The notes under the pieces were generated by a model. The model made no database searches, was not told the origin of the DNA, and saw only the letters and a program-made list of their open reading frames with translations. From Bacteroidota bacterium (GTDB taxonomy: Bacteria > Bacteroidota > Bacteroidia > Chitinophagales > Chitinophagaceae), in NCBI GenBank assembly GCA_023429985.1, contig JAEZCV010000211.1, positions 1 to 11,246 of the forward strand: a stretch of DNA of 11,246 bases, written 5' to 3'. Positions 1 to 7,862 of the stretch are shown piece after piece (position 1 is the first letter of the stretch; every line of letters starts with the position of its first letter). Both the position numbers and the translations under genes were made by a program.

Positions 1-92
1 AAAATAACGATCGACAAAATACCTATTGCCATCAATACCAGCGATGCTGTATTGTATCTTTTAGGTATTGCGTATTGTTCTCTGAATGTCAT
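1..92 (-). CDS. actF: ActF-like subunit of Alternative Complex III, N-terminal fragment cut by the window edge
   Basis: Only the first 30 codons lie inside the window. They read MTFREQYAIPKRYN followed by a hydrophobic stretch beginning ASLVLMAIGIL, which looks like a short cytoplasmic tail leading into a first transmembrane helix. The start lies 28 bases after the actE stop on the same strand, so it belongs to the same operon. In ACIII operons the gene after actE is normally actF, a polytopic membrane subunit related to ActC that flanks the quinol-binding core. The assignment rests mainly on gene order; the visible residues alone would not identify the family. An oxidase subunit gene is the main alternative, though those usually follow actF. 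Confidence 0.7.
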   Translation of the reverse strand, partial: MTFREQYAIPKRYNTASLVLMAIGILSIVI

Positions 93-120
93 TACAATCT
101 ATTTTTTCTCCGCTGATTAA

Positions 121-819
121 TTAGTTTTGAATAGGCTGTGCCGTTGTTGAATCGGCAGCTGGTGCAGCAGTTGCCGCAGCCGCTGTTGAATCGCTTGATG
201 CCGACTTGCCACCACCCTGTTTTTCTCTGATATATTTAATTACCCACCAGCGCTGCTCAGGTTTTAACTGAGATGCATAGCTTCCCATGGTGCGGATACC
301 AAATGTGATCACGTGAAAATAATGTCCGTCAGTTAAGGCCTTGCTGTAGTCGTCAAGTAAATTACGAGGCGCAGCAGCATAAGGTCCATTTCCATTATTC
401 CACAGCGGACCATTTCCATCAAGCGCACCACCATGACAAATACCGCAGTTTACCAGGTATAATCTTTCTGCTTCTTTCATTCCCTGGGCACTTTCCGTTA
501 AGGTATCTAAAGGATTTCTGAGACCCTGCGAAGCCTGTAAGCCTGCCGAATCATTGGTCAGGTAATAAGAATTCATATCGCCACGCGCTACGGTTCCCGG
601 AACAGGAAGACCGTTATAATGAATTCCTTTCTCAGCAAGATGTTCATAGATCCCGTGCTCGGTGATGTTATTATAACCGTAAGCTTCCACCGCGCGACTG
701 TAATACATATCGGGCGCATAGGAGTTGCCTGGATCATTGCCACCTGCACCGCCACAGCCTATAAAGCCCATCATCATGGCTAAACTTCCTGCAGCAATCA
801 ATATTTTTTTCATCAGCAT
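121..819 (-). CDS. actE: ActE, monoheme cytochrome c lipoprotein of Alternative Complex III
   Basis: This is the periplasmic monoheme cytochrome c subunit of ACIII. It is thought to take electrons from the ActA hemes and pass them toward the terminal oxidase. Residues 1-22 form a lipoprotein signal peptide ending in a lipobox (FIGC), so Cys22 should be acylated after cleavage. The single heme motif CGICH is at residues 125-129. Met178 in the GIRTMGSY segment is the probable axial ligand, and the KPEQRWWVIKYI helix near 187-198 is typical of class I cytochromes c. Residues from about 202 to the end are a low-complexity Ala/Ser/Thr tail, probably disordered. The gene starts 9 bases after the actD stop. 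A second in-frame ATG two codons on (813) gives MKKILIAAG and is an equally good or better start. Confidence 0.93.
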   Translation of the reverse strand: MLMKKILIAAGSLAMMMGFIGCGGAGGNDPGNSYAPDMYYSRAVEAYGYNNITEHGIYEHLAEKGIHYNGLPVPGTVARGDMNSYYLTNDSAGLQASQGLRNPLDTLTESAQGMKEAERLYLVNCGICHGGALDGNGPLWNNGNGPYAAAPRNLLDDYSKALTDGHYFHVITFGIRTMGSYASQLKPEQRWWVIKYIREKQGGGKSASSDSTAAAATAAPAADSTTAQPIQN

Positions 820-828
820 AATATAGTT

Positions 829-1419
829 TTAACTAACAGCTTCAACTTGTTTTCCAAAAAGCTTTGTTTCCTGGTCGTAACGGCCCATCCACCAGCCTGT
901 TTCTTTGTATTGGGTGCTGATTTCCATGGCACCAATATTTTCTAAAAAGGCTGCTACTTCTGCTTCGTTTGTTTTTTCTGTACACTCAATGGCCATTACA
1001 AAAAGATCATCGGTAGCACGTGGGTGAAAATGATCTTTTTTTACAAATGGGGCCAGTTGGCAGAGATAACAAAATGTAAGCACCATTCCTACCGCGGCAA
1101 AAAGTACGGTAAGTTCGAACATGATAGGGATCCATGCAGGCAGGGAGAAAAATGGTTTACCACCAATATTCATCGGCCAGTCGGTAGTAAACACCCAGGT
1201 AATGAAACTGAAGGCCACCGTAGTACCTGTGATACCATAAATGAAACCTGCAGTATGAAGGCTGGTATCTCTCAAACCCATTGCTGCATCCAGTCCATGT
1301 ATTGGCATGGGTGTATATACATCATGAATTTTAAAACCCGCTTTTCTTACGTGCTTGACGGCCGGAAATAAAACCTGCTCATCGTCGAAACAACCTACTA
1401 CGAATTTTTTTATTGCCAT
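829..1419 (-). CDS. actD: ActD, two-helix membrane subunit of Alternative Complex III (DUF3341 type)
   Basis: A 196-residue integral membrane subunit of ACIII, of the type annotated as DUF3341 or quinol:electron acceptor oxidoreductase subunit ActD. It packs beside the quinol-oxidising membrane core and carries no cofactor. The N-terminal soluble part has the family's characteristic text: VVGCFDDEQVLFPAVKHVR, then VYTPMPIHGLDAAMGL. Two helices follow at about residues 57-77 and 94-120, then a soluble C-terminal domain (DDLFVMAIE onward). I chose the ATG at 1419 because homologues begin right before the KKFVVG strand. An in-frame ATG at 1464 adds 15 polar residues and sits only 10 bases after the actC stop, so the longer form cannot be excluded. 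Both candidate starts are preceded by A-rich sequence, not a Shine-Dalgarno. Confidence 0.93.
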   Translation of the reverse strand: MAIKKFVVGCFDDEQVLFPAVKHVRKAGFKIHDVYTPMPIHGLDAAMGLRDTSLHTAGFIYGITGTTVAFSFITWVFTTDWPMNIGGKPFFSLPAWIPIMFELTVLFAAVGMVLTFCYLCQLAPFVKKDHFHPRATDDLFVMAIECTEKTNEAEVAAFLENIGAMEISTQYKETGWWMGRYDQETKLFGKQVEAVS

Positions 1420-1474
1420 TTTATTTTTATTTGGTGTATGCCGTATTACCGGCTTACAACTCATTTTATTTCAA

Positions 1475-2920
1475 TTAATGGTGCGACTGTTCTGCCGCGA
1501 AATCTTCAACAGTTTTTCTTTCTACAACGTCCATCTTCTGTTTATAATTCTGCCCGCTGCGTTTCAATATATGTTTGATCTCTGCCACTGCAATTACAGG
1601 GAAGAATTTCGAGAACAGGAAGTAACAGGTAAAGAATAAACCGAATGTTCCGAGGTAAAATCCAACTTCCCAGATGGTTGGTGTATAATAAGTACTCCAG
1701 GAGGAAGGAAGATAATCGCGGTAAAGCGATGTAACGATAATCACAAAACGTTCGAACCACATACCAATATTTACAAGTATTGACATGAAGAAGGTTACAA
1801 TTAAATTCCTTCTCATTTTCCTGAACCAGAAGATCTGCGGAGAAAGTACGTTACAACCCATCATCAGCCAGTAGCTCCAGCCATAAGGACTGAAAAGATT
1901 AGCGCGGTTCTCTTTAAATGCGAACCATTCGTATTCAACACCAGAATACCAGGCCATGAATAATTCGGTGAGGTAGGCGATACCAACTATTGATCCTGTA
2001 AGAACAATTACCTTATTCATTACGTCAATATGTTCGATGGTGATATATTCTTTAAGGTTGAGAACTTTTCTTGTAACCAGCAACAGCGTTTGCACCATAG
2101 CGAATCCCGAGAAGATGGCTCCCGCAACAAAGTAGGGAGGGAAGATGGTAGTGTGCCATCCCGGAATAACTGAAGTGGCGAAGTCAAAAGATACAATAGT
2201 GTGAACCGAAAGTACAAGTGGTGTTGACAATCCTGCCAGTACCAGCGATAAACTTTCATGTCTTTGCCAGTGTTTTGTAGAACCCGTCCAGCCAAATGCA
2301 GCTACTCCATAAAATGCTTTTCTCCATTTTTCCCTTGCCCGGTCGCGCAATGTTGCCAGGTCGGGTAGCAAACCTGCGTACCAGAATAAAAGTGAAACAG
2401 TAAAATAAGTTGAGATCGCAAATACGTCCCATAAAAGTGGTGAGTTAAAGTTCACCCATAAAGGACCGCGGGTATTTGGATAAGGAAGAACAAAGAAGGC
2501 GTTCCAAACACGACCCATGTGCCAGATGGGAAACTGTCCTGCACACATTACCGCGAAAATGGTCATGGCTTCTGCCGCACGGTTCACACCTGTTCTCCAT
2601 CCCTGGCGGAAAAGCAAAAGGATGGCCGAGATCAGTGTTCCTGCGTGACCAATACCTACCCACCATACGAAGTTGGTAATATCCCATCCCCATCCGATGG
2701 TTTTATTCAGGTTCCACTGTCCTGTACCATACATCACCTCTCTAACAACTGAATAAATACCGAATAATAATAATAAAACCGAAATAATGAATCCAATCCA
2801 CCATGCCATGGTAGGGCGGGCCTCCACGGGGCGGCAGATATCTTCAGTCACCTGGTGATAATCCTTGTTACCATCTACTAAAGGAGGTCTTACCTGCGAT
2901 TCGTATTTAAGTAATGCCAT
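1475..2920 (-). CDS. actC: ActC, NrfD/PsrC-family quinol-oxidising membrane subunit of Alternative Complex III
   Basis: A 481-residue polytopic membrane protein of the NrfD/PsrC superfamily, the ACIII subunit that binds and oxidises menaquinol on the periplasmic side. About ten hydrophobic helices are visible, the first at about 38-60 and the last at about 418-438, with a charged C-terminal tail. Family text includes the WWVGIGHAGTLISAILLL segment and PIWHMGR. His134 (in PIWHMGR), Asp165 (in LLWDVFAIS) and the HTIVSFDFA segment at 240-248 lie in regions where ACIII and NrfD proteins keep quinol-site and proton-pathway residues; assigning these exact residues is inference. The length matches ActC of other Bacteroidota. 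It follows actB after a gap of 109 bases, the longest gap in the operon, which contains no recognisable promoter, and precedes actD. Confidence 0.96.
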   Translation of the reverse strand: MALLKYESQVRPPLVDGNKDYHQVTEDICRPVEARPTMAWWIGFIISVLLLLFGIYSVVREVMYGTGQWNLNKTIGWGWDITNFVWWVGIGHAGTLISAILLLFRQGWRTGVNRAAEAMTIFAVMCAGQFPIWHMGRVWNAFFVLPYPNTRGPLWVNFNSPLLWDVFAISTYFTVSLLFWYAGLLPDLATLRDRAREKWRKAFYGVAAFGWTGSTKHWQRHESLSLVLAGLSTPLVLSVHTIVSFDFATSVIPGWHTTIFPPYFVAGAIFSGFAMVQTLLLVTRKVLNLKEYITIEHIDVMNKVIVLTGSIVGIAYLTELFMAWYSGVEYEWFAFKENRANLFSPYGWSYWLMMGCNVLSPQIFWFRKMRRNLIVTFFMSILVNIGMWFERFVIIVTSLYRDYLPSSWSTYYTPTIWEVGFYLGTFGLFFTCYFLFSKFFPVIAVAEIKHILKRSGQNYKQKMDVVERKTVEDFAAEQSHH

Positions 2921-3029
2921 AATATGTGAGCTTTTCGCTTTTTCGCTGCCCGTTAGGTTGCAGCTTTGGCCTTTCTTTATTTAGTTTCCCGAACGATATT
3001 TTTATCCGAAAGCTAAGCCTTCGCGGTTA

Positions 3030-6000
3030 TTAATGTCCATCTGTTGCAGGTGCATGCTGAGGCGTTACAGGTAATCCCTGCTGCTGGTTGGCATGTTCTG
3101 CATTATTATCTTCTTCATGACCATGACCAAATTTGATCACTTCATCGGTATTCCTGATCTTGGCCAGGTAGCTAACGTTAGGCATGGTATGTATCTGCTC
3201 GAGTACATAGAACAGGCGATTCGGATTTTCCTTACGAATTCTGGCCACCGTACTAGAACTATCGTGCACATTACCAAAAGTGATGGCGTTTGTAGGACAA
3301 GCCTGTGAGCAGGCAGTCTTAACTTCATCGCCACCCAATGGCCTGTTTTCCATTTTGGCGGTCAGCTTCTTTTCCTGGGTACGCTGAACGCAGAAAGTAC
3401 ATTTCTCCATTACACCACGGCTCCTGGTAACCACATCGGGGTTGAGCACCATACGTGTAAGATCATCATTCATCTGGTGCACCACTTCGTTCAGTTCACC
3501 TACGCCGCCAAATTTCTGGTTATCCTTAAAGCTGTCGGCACCTGTATAATCAGCCCAGTTAAAACGACGCACTTTATAAGGACAGTTATTCGCGCAATAC
3601 CTTGTACCGATACAACGGTTATAGGCCATCTGGTTAATACCTTCTGAGCTGTGCATGGTAGCAGCAACGGGACAAACGTTCTCACAAGGAGCATTATCGC
3701 AGTGCTGGCAAAGCATAGGCTGAAAAACCACGGCTTTTAATTCATCGGGCGTTTCTTTATCGCTCACAAAATAGCGGTCGATACGAAGCCAGTGCATATC
3801 GTGGTAACGCAACACTTCATTCTTACCAACAACAGGAACGTTGTTCTCCAGATGACAGGCCACAACGCAGGCATGACATCCAATACAAAGGTTCATGTCG
3901 ATGGACATGCCCCATTTGATGCCGGGTTGCACATGGTCGTAAGCGTTTCCGTTTTCTGTTGGCTTTGCATATAAGGTAGCCTCAAGATTATAATCACCGG
4001 TTTTTGGTGCATAATCCTTATGCAGTTCTTCACGCCATTCCTTGTAAGCTTCAGGGTGAAGTTTGTAGGAAGCCAGGGAAGTTTCTTTCACTACTTCTGT
4101 TCTTCCTTCATAACTGTTATGTATCTGTACCTGCGCTAGTTTATACGTTTCAGCAGATTTAGCTAACGCCGTTACATCACTGAAATAAGCAAAACTATTT
4201 CCGGCACGACGGGCAAAAGGAAATACGTTTTTACCAACGCCGTAAGTTGCCTTGGAATACTGTTCTCCTCTTCCATAACCAACTGCAACAGCAATGGTAT
4301 TGGCGTCCATGCCCGGGATAACCAGGGCAGGAAGAGAAATGGTTTTACCATTGGCGGTGATATCTATCACCGGTTTATCCATGTAGTATTCGTAATCCGA
4401 ATCTTTATAATCAATTCCCAGTTCATCTGCTTTTTTCATGGAGATCAAAGCATAGTTGTCCCAGGTTGCCCTGGTAACAGGATCGGGAAGTTCCAGCAAC
4501 CAGGGATTACCGGATTGTTTACCACTGAGCATGGAAACATTCTGGTATAGTACCACTTCGGTTTTTGCATTGGAACGGCCGGCATTGATAGCGGCAGTTG
4601 CTGCTGCAGTATCGATAGCGGCAGTTGAGCCGGTGGTAGTGGCAGGTGCAGCACCCGGAGCGTTGGCAAGTATACCATCCTGCAGGGCTTTATCAACTGC
4701 CTGCTGGCTGCCTAACCTTCCAGCCCAATAGGTGCGGAAAAAAGTTTCGTAATCGCTATTGTTACCACTCCACTTCATTAAGGAAGTCTGGAATGCGCGT
4801 GTTTTGAACAGAGGGAAAATCGTTGGCTGGATGAAACTTACGAAACCGGTTCTTGGTTCTGCATCGCCCCAGCTTTCCAAAAAATGATGATTGGGAACAA
4901 CGAACTGGCAGAGCGCCGTTGTTTCATCCATCTTTTCATTAAAGGAAACCGTGAGTTTTACTTTGGCAAGTGCATCGGTAAATGCTTTTGCATCAAAATA
5001 ATCGTAAGCAGGATTTGCGCCCTGAATCAGCAATGCGCCGATGCGGCCAGCTGCCATATCTTCAACAAGCGTGAACATATCGGCATCCAGGCCCTGGCGG
5101 GTATTAATAGAACTTCCTGCTTCAATTGTTGCACCTATTGCACTGTTAATGGCCGCTACAATGGCCTGCACGTTCGGATCGTTGCTTCCACATACAACAA
5201 GCGCGGCACCATTATTTGCTTTGAGGTCGTTGGCCACTTTGGTAATGGCAGGACCCAGTTTGGCATTAGAGAAACCACCTGCAGGGGCACCACCACTAAT
5301 GGCAGCCAGTAAAGCGGCAGCAACGGTACCAGTTTCAGAAGGACGATGTGTAAACCTTTCGTCGGCACAGGAACCAGTCATGCTCAAGAAGCTTTCAAAC
5401 TGGTAATGTTTGCTCATTGCAGGATTCTTCTCGTTAATAGTTCTGCCAACAGCGTACTGGCGGGCAAATTCAACGGGAGAAACCCATGTACCCAGGAAAT
5501 CGGCACCCAGGCTCACAATAACTTTGGCACGATCGAACTGGTATGCCGGAATGCGGCCTCCATTGGCCTGTATCAATCCGCTGTAAGAAACAGCATCATA
5601 TTGTACATGACGACTTCCGGGGAAACGACCCAGGAAATCGGAAATAATTTGTTTGGTTGAAGGGGAAGTGATGGTTCCTGTAAGTAAAACCACAGGAGCG
5701 CCGCCCAGGTTGGCCAGTGCATTACCAATCTGGCTATCCAGCTGGTCGAAGGTTGGAATTTCCTGGAAAGCATTACCATTCCTGCGTTTTGGATGCGGCA
5801 GGCGGTACATATCATAAAGATCAAGAACCGAGGCCTGTGCCCTTGGAGATGTTCCACCCATGGTATAGGGGTAAAGATCATTTCCTTCGATCTTGATAGG
5901 ACGGCCATCTCTCACTTTTACCACTACCGGTAAAACTTCTCCATCCTGAACATAGGTACTTGCATAATATTTGGCAACACCGGGTGTAATATTTTCGGGC

Positions 6001-6242
6001 TTATTCACAAAGGGAACAGCCTTTCTCACCGGGTTCTGGCAGCTGGCGGCAAGTGTTGCAGCAGCTGTGCTGAAGCCTAAATATTTAAGGAAGTCGCGAC
6101 GTGGCGTTTTTGCATCCATCAAACCTTTGCCATCCAGGTCTTCAAAAGGAAGGTCCTCCTGAAATTCATTCTGGGCCATTTTTTGAACACGTTCCTTATC
6201 ATTCAGTTCAGCGAAACTTTGCCAGTATGTATTATCGCTCAT
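3030..6242 (-). CDS. actB: ActB, molybdopterin-like/iron-sulfur subunit of Alternative Complex III with extended Tat signal
   Basis: A 1070-residue periplasmic subunit that wires ActC to the cytochromes. Residues 1-45 match the extended Tat-leader type (YWQSFAELN near the start). The twin-arginine motif is RRDFLK at 48-53, followed by a hydrophobic Ala-rich stretch ending in Cys68, a possible lipid-attachment site. Residues about 80-760 resemble a molybdopterin oxidoreductase fold but lack the N-terminal Fe-S cysteine motif of active enzymes, as expected for ActB, which has no Mo cofactor. Residues about 775-1035 form the Fe-S domain: Cys786/789/792/796, Cys845/848/853/857, Cys877/883/887 and Cys948/951 with Cys978/982. 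The third motif reads CIGTRYC, with Thr replacing the usual Cys, which fits three [4Fe-4S] clusters and one [3Fe-4S]. Residues 527-556 are an Ala/Thr-rich low-complexity loop, and the C-terminus is His-rich. Confidence 0.97.
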   Translation of the reverse strand: MSDNTYWQSFAELNDKERVQKMAQNEFQEDLPFEDLDGKGLMDAKTPRRDFLKYLGFSTAAATLAASCQNPVRKAVPFVNKPENITPGVAKYYASTYVQDGEVLPVVVKVRDGRPIKIEGNDLYPYTMGGTSPRAQASVLDLYDMYRLPHPKRRNGNAFQEIPTFDQLDSQIGNALANLGGAPVVLLTGTITSPSTKQIISDFLGRFPGSRHVQYDAVSYSGLIQANGGRIPAYQFDRAKVIVSLGADFLGTWVSPVEFARQYAVGRTINEKNPAMSKHYQFESFLSMTGSCADERFTHRPSETGTVAAALLAAISGGAPAGGFSNAKLGPAITKVANDLKANNGAALVVCGSNDPNVQAIVAAINSAIGATIEAGSSINTRQGLDADMFTLVEDMAAGRIGALLIQGANPAYDYFDAKAFTDALAKVKLTVSFNEKMDETTALCQFVVPNHHFLESWGDAEPRTGFVSFIQPTIFPLFKTRAFQTSLMKWSGNNSDYETFFRTYWAGRLGSQQAVDKALQDGILANAPGAAPATTTGSTAAIDTAAATAAINAGRSNAKTEVVLYQNVSMLSGKQSGNPWLLELPDPVTRATWDNYALISMKKADELGIDYKDSDYEYYMDKPVIDITANGKTISLPALVIPGMDANTIAVAVGYGRGEQYSKATYGVGKNVFPFARRAGNSFAYFSDVTALAKSAETYKLAQVQIHNSYEGRTEVVKETSLASYKLHPEAYKEWREELHKDYAPKTGDYNLEATLYAKPTENGNAYDHVQPGIKWGMSIDMNLCIGCHACVVACHLENNVPVVGKNEVLRYHDMHWLRIDRYFVSDKETPDELKAVVFQPMLCQHCDNAPCENVCPVAATMHSSEGINQMAYNRCIGTRYCANNCPYKVRRFNWADYTGADSFKDNQKFGGVGELNEVVHQMNDDLTRMVLNPDVVTRSRGVMEKCTFCVQRTQEKKLTAKMENRPLGGDEVKTACSQACPTNAITFGNVHDSSSTVARIRKENPNRLFYVLEQIHTMPNVSYLAKIRNTDEVIKFGHGHEEDNNAEHANQQQGLPVTPQHAPATDGH
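4587..4627 (-). repeat. In-frame 14-base direct repeat inside the actB low-complexity loop
   Basis: The 14-base string GATAGCGGCAGTTG (plus strand) occurs at 4587-4600 and again at 4614-4627. The offset is 27 bases, exactly nine codons, so the reading frame is kept. The copies encode TAAIN and TAAID-type segments within the Ala/Thr-rich stretch at about residues 536-554 of ActB. This looks like a small in-frame duplication in a surface loop of the inactive molybdopterin-like domain. Confidence 0.7.
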
Positions 6243-6249
6243 AGTATAG

Positions 6250-6281
6250 TTTGATAATTCGATGATTTGATAAAGTGATCG
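6250..6281. repeat. Degenerate 8-base tandem repeat (TTTGATAA type) in the actA-actB gap
   Basis: Four consecutive 8-base units lie here on the plus strand: TTTGATAA, TTCGATGA, TTTGATAA and AGTGATCG. The first and third are identical and all share GAT at positions 4-6. The array begins 7 bases upstream of the actB start codon, so it lies in the untranslated part of the operon mRNA. The rest of the 82-base gap is also rich in GATGAT/GATCA strings but shows no clear stem-loop or promoter. Function unknown; it may be simple microsatellite-like drift. Confidence 0.55.
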
Positions 6282-6324
6282 TTAGTTTTGGCCATCACAT
6301 CATCTGATCATCAATTTTTTCTTT

Positions 6325-7590
6325 TTAGTAGTGACATTTTTGACATTCGAGGCCGCCTATATGCATTACGCTCACGCTATCCATTTTGCCTGACTTAATA
6401 TCATTGTGAAACTTCTCGTAAATGCTGTAGAATTGATTACCACTGCTGTCGCTGTAATTGAAGTTCACTTTTGATTCGCGGTGACAGTTCACACACCATC
6501 CCATGCTCAGGTCAGATTCCTGCTTTACCACATCCATTTCCTGGATGTTTCCATGACAGCTCTGGCACTGAACGTTTCCTACGCGTGTGTGTTGGGCGTG
6601 GTTAAAATATACGTGGTCGGGCAGGTTATGGATCTTGATCCATTCCGGTGATTTTGCTTTGGTTGGATCCCATTTGGCACCGGGTCCGGGAGTGAAGCCT
6701 GCATAATCGAATAATTTATTGATCTCCGCAGTTCCGTTGATCTCGTTGCCATCCTTATCAAACAATTGTGGACCTTTTTCGTAGGTAGTAACCACCTGGT
6801 GGCAGTTCATACAAACGTTCAGGGAAGGAATAGCAGCATGCTTGCTTTCGAAAGCACCGCTGTGACAGTATAAGCAGTTGATCTGGTTGATGCCCGCGTG
6901 CACTTTATGAGAGAAATATATAGGCTGGTCGGGCTGGTATCCCTGTTGGCGACCGAGGTTAATGGCGCCTTTTCCCACAAAATAACCACCCATAATAAAG
7001 GCAACCAGCGCAAACAATGCTATATAAACCTTGTTCCTGTAGAAAGGAACCGGTTCGGGACGCATGATTTCTTCTTTATCGTCGGAAAGCTTTTTAAGGT
7101 TGCTGTTCACCTGCATTAAGATCAGGGCAACAATGGCAAGTATGAGAGAGATGATACCAAAGATCAAAGCATTGCGATTGGCATCGCCTTCGCCTGTAGC
7201 GCCGGTTGCCGCACCCCCACTACCCGCTTCCCCAGGCATGGGTGCAGAAGCGATATAATCGAAGATGGCATTGATATCATCGTCGGAAAGGTTGGAAAAG
7301 CCCGGCATTATGGTACCCCATTCCTTCTGAAGATCAATGGTGTATTGTGTAGTTGGAATGAAAGCGGCTGGATTTTTCACCCATTTTATCAGGTTGGCCC
7401 TGTCTGTCCACGGACCTTTACCTTCCACACCTCTCAATGCAGGACCGGCAAGGCCTTTGTCAAGACCATGGCAGCTTTGGCAATTTTGGGCAAAGATCTG
7501 CTGTCCCTGGGCATTTACAACATTATGAGATAGAAGTAAAACGAGAACCGGCAGTACACTCTTCTTAGCAATTATCTTTAAAAAATTCAT
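6325..7590 (-). CDS. actA: ActA, multiheme cytochrome c subunit of Alternative Complex III with fused N-terminal monoheme domain
   Basis: First gene of the ACIII operon: a 421-residue membrane-anchored cytochrome c that receives electrons from the ActB clusters. Residues 1-27 are a signal peptide (cleavage after VVNA). A class I monoheme domain follows, with CQSCH at 37-41 and a probable Met ligand at 95 (GTIMPGF). Helix one is at about 140-159, then a charged, probably cytoplasmic loop, then helix two at about 188-205. The periplasmic pentaheme domain has CLYCH 239-243, CMNCH 260-264, CQSCH 342-346, CVNCH 366-370 and CQKCH 416-420, the last one residue from the C-terminus. Six heme motifs in one chain exceed the five of classical ActA. 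I chose the ATG at 7590 because it gives a clean signal peptide and because the in-frame ATG at 7659 lies upstream of the probable -7 box. Confidence 0.95.
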   Translation of the reverse strand: MNFLKIIAKKSVLPVLVLLLSHNVVNAQGQQIFAQNCQSCHGLDKGLAGPALRGVEGKGPWTDRANLIKWVKNPAAFIPTTQYTIDLQKEWGTIMPGFSNLSDDDINAIFDYIASAPMPGEAGSGGAATGATGEGDANRNALIFGIISLILAIVALILMQVNSNLKKLSDDKEEIMRPEPVPFYRNKVYIALFALVAFIMGGYFVGKGAINLGRQQGYQPDQPIYFSHKVHAGINQINCLYCHSGAFESKHAAIPSLNVCMNCHQVVTTYEKGPQLFDKDGNEINGTAEINKLFDYAGFTPGPGAKWDPTKAKSPEWIKIHNLPDHVYFNHAQHTRVGNVQCQSCHGNIQEMDVVKQESDLSMGWCVNCHRESKVNFNYSDSSGNQFYSIYEKFHNDIKSGKMDSVSVMHIGGLECQKCHY

Positions 7591-7621
7591 ATCAAGAATT
7601 GGTCTGAAATGTGGATAATTT

Positions 7622-7632
7622 CCCGAATCGGG
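7622..7632. promoter_or_regulatory. Palindrome at the predicted act operon transcription start
   Basis: CCCGAATCGGG has 5-base arms around one central base. It overlaps the start site predicted from the -7 box at 7635-7642 and lies 32 bases upstream of the actA start codon. It is GC-rich in an AT-rich leader. It could be an operator or a very short leader structure; it is also short enough to be chance. Confidence 0.3.
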
Positions 7633-7634
7633 TG

Positions 7635-7642
7635 CAAAAATA
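7635..7642 (-). promoter_or_regulatory. Probable -7 box of the act operon promoter
   Basis: On the minus strand the bases read TATTTTTG, a full match to the Bacteroidota -7 consensus TAnnTTTG. It lies 45 bases upstream of the chosen actA start. A clear -33 TTTG element at the usual spacing is not visible; TTG at 7657-7659 is too close. The start site would fall near 7628, inside or next to a small palindrome at 7622-7632. Confidence 0.5.
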
Positions 7643-7671
7643 TGACAGGAAATCAACAATTCAGCGCAGTT

Positions 7672-7688
7672 GTTAAAATTTTTTTAAC
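7672..7688. promoter_or_regulatory. AT-rich inverted repeat upstream of the act promoter
   Basis: GTTAAAA and TTTTAAC form perfect 7-base arms around a 3-base TTT centre. The element lies about 30 bases upstream of the candidate act -7 box, where an activator site or an upstream A/T element could act. Its position within the divergent region also allows an effect on the plus-strand genes at 7863. No known regulator site is recognised. Confidence 0.3.
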
Positions 7689-7812
7689 CCGCGCCCAGAC
7701 TGCGTTTCAGCCGATTTTACACCCCTGCTTGCATTGTAATATAAAAATATGTCATGTTTTTGTCTGTCAATAGCAAGCCTGTTGATATCCACTTCTTCAG
7801 CGCTTTAAAACA

Positions 7813-7841
7813 GTTGATTTAGAGTCAATGGACTAATTTCG
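7813..7841 (+). promoter_or_regulatory. Weak promoter candidate for the DUF6787-purN unit
   Basis: A -7-like TAATTTCG (one mismatch to TAnnTTTG) at 7834-7841 is preceded 17 bases upstream by GTTG at 7813-7816, a partial match to the -33 TTTG. A start near 7848 would leave a leader of about 15 bases before the ATG at 7863. The match is imperfect and the spacing slightly short. Confidence 0.3.
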
Positions 7842-7862
7842 TTATTCAAAAATCTTATAAAA

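Noticed and set aside
4884..5406. Two long open frames on the plus strand opposite actB
   Set aside because: They are antisense shadows of a strongly conserved gene, with no family resemblance and no start signal.
3030..6242. ActB as an active molybdenum oxidoreductase
   Set aside because: The N-terminal Fe-S cysteine motif of active enzymes is absent, and the operon context is ACIII, where this domain carries no Mo cofactor.
7591..7659. Longer actA start at the ATG at 7659
   Set aside because: It would put a polar extension in front of a clean signal peptide and lies upstream of the probable -7 box.
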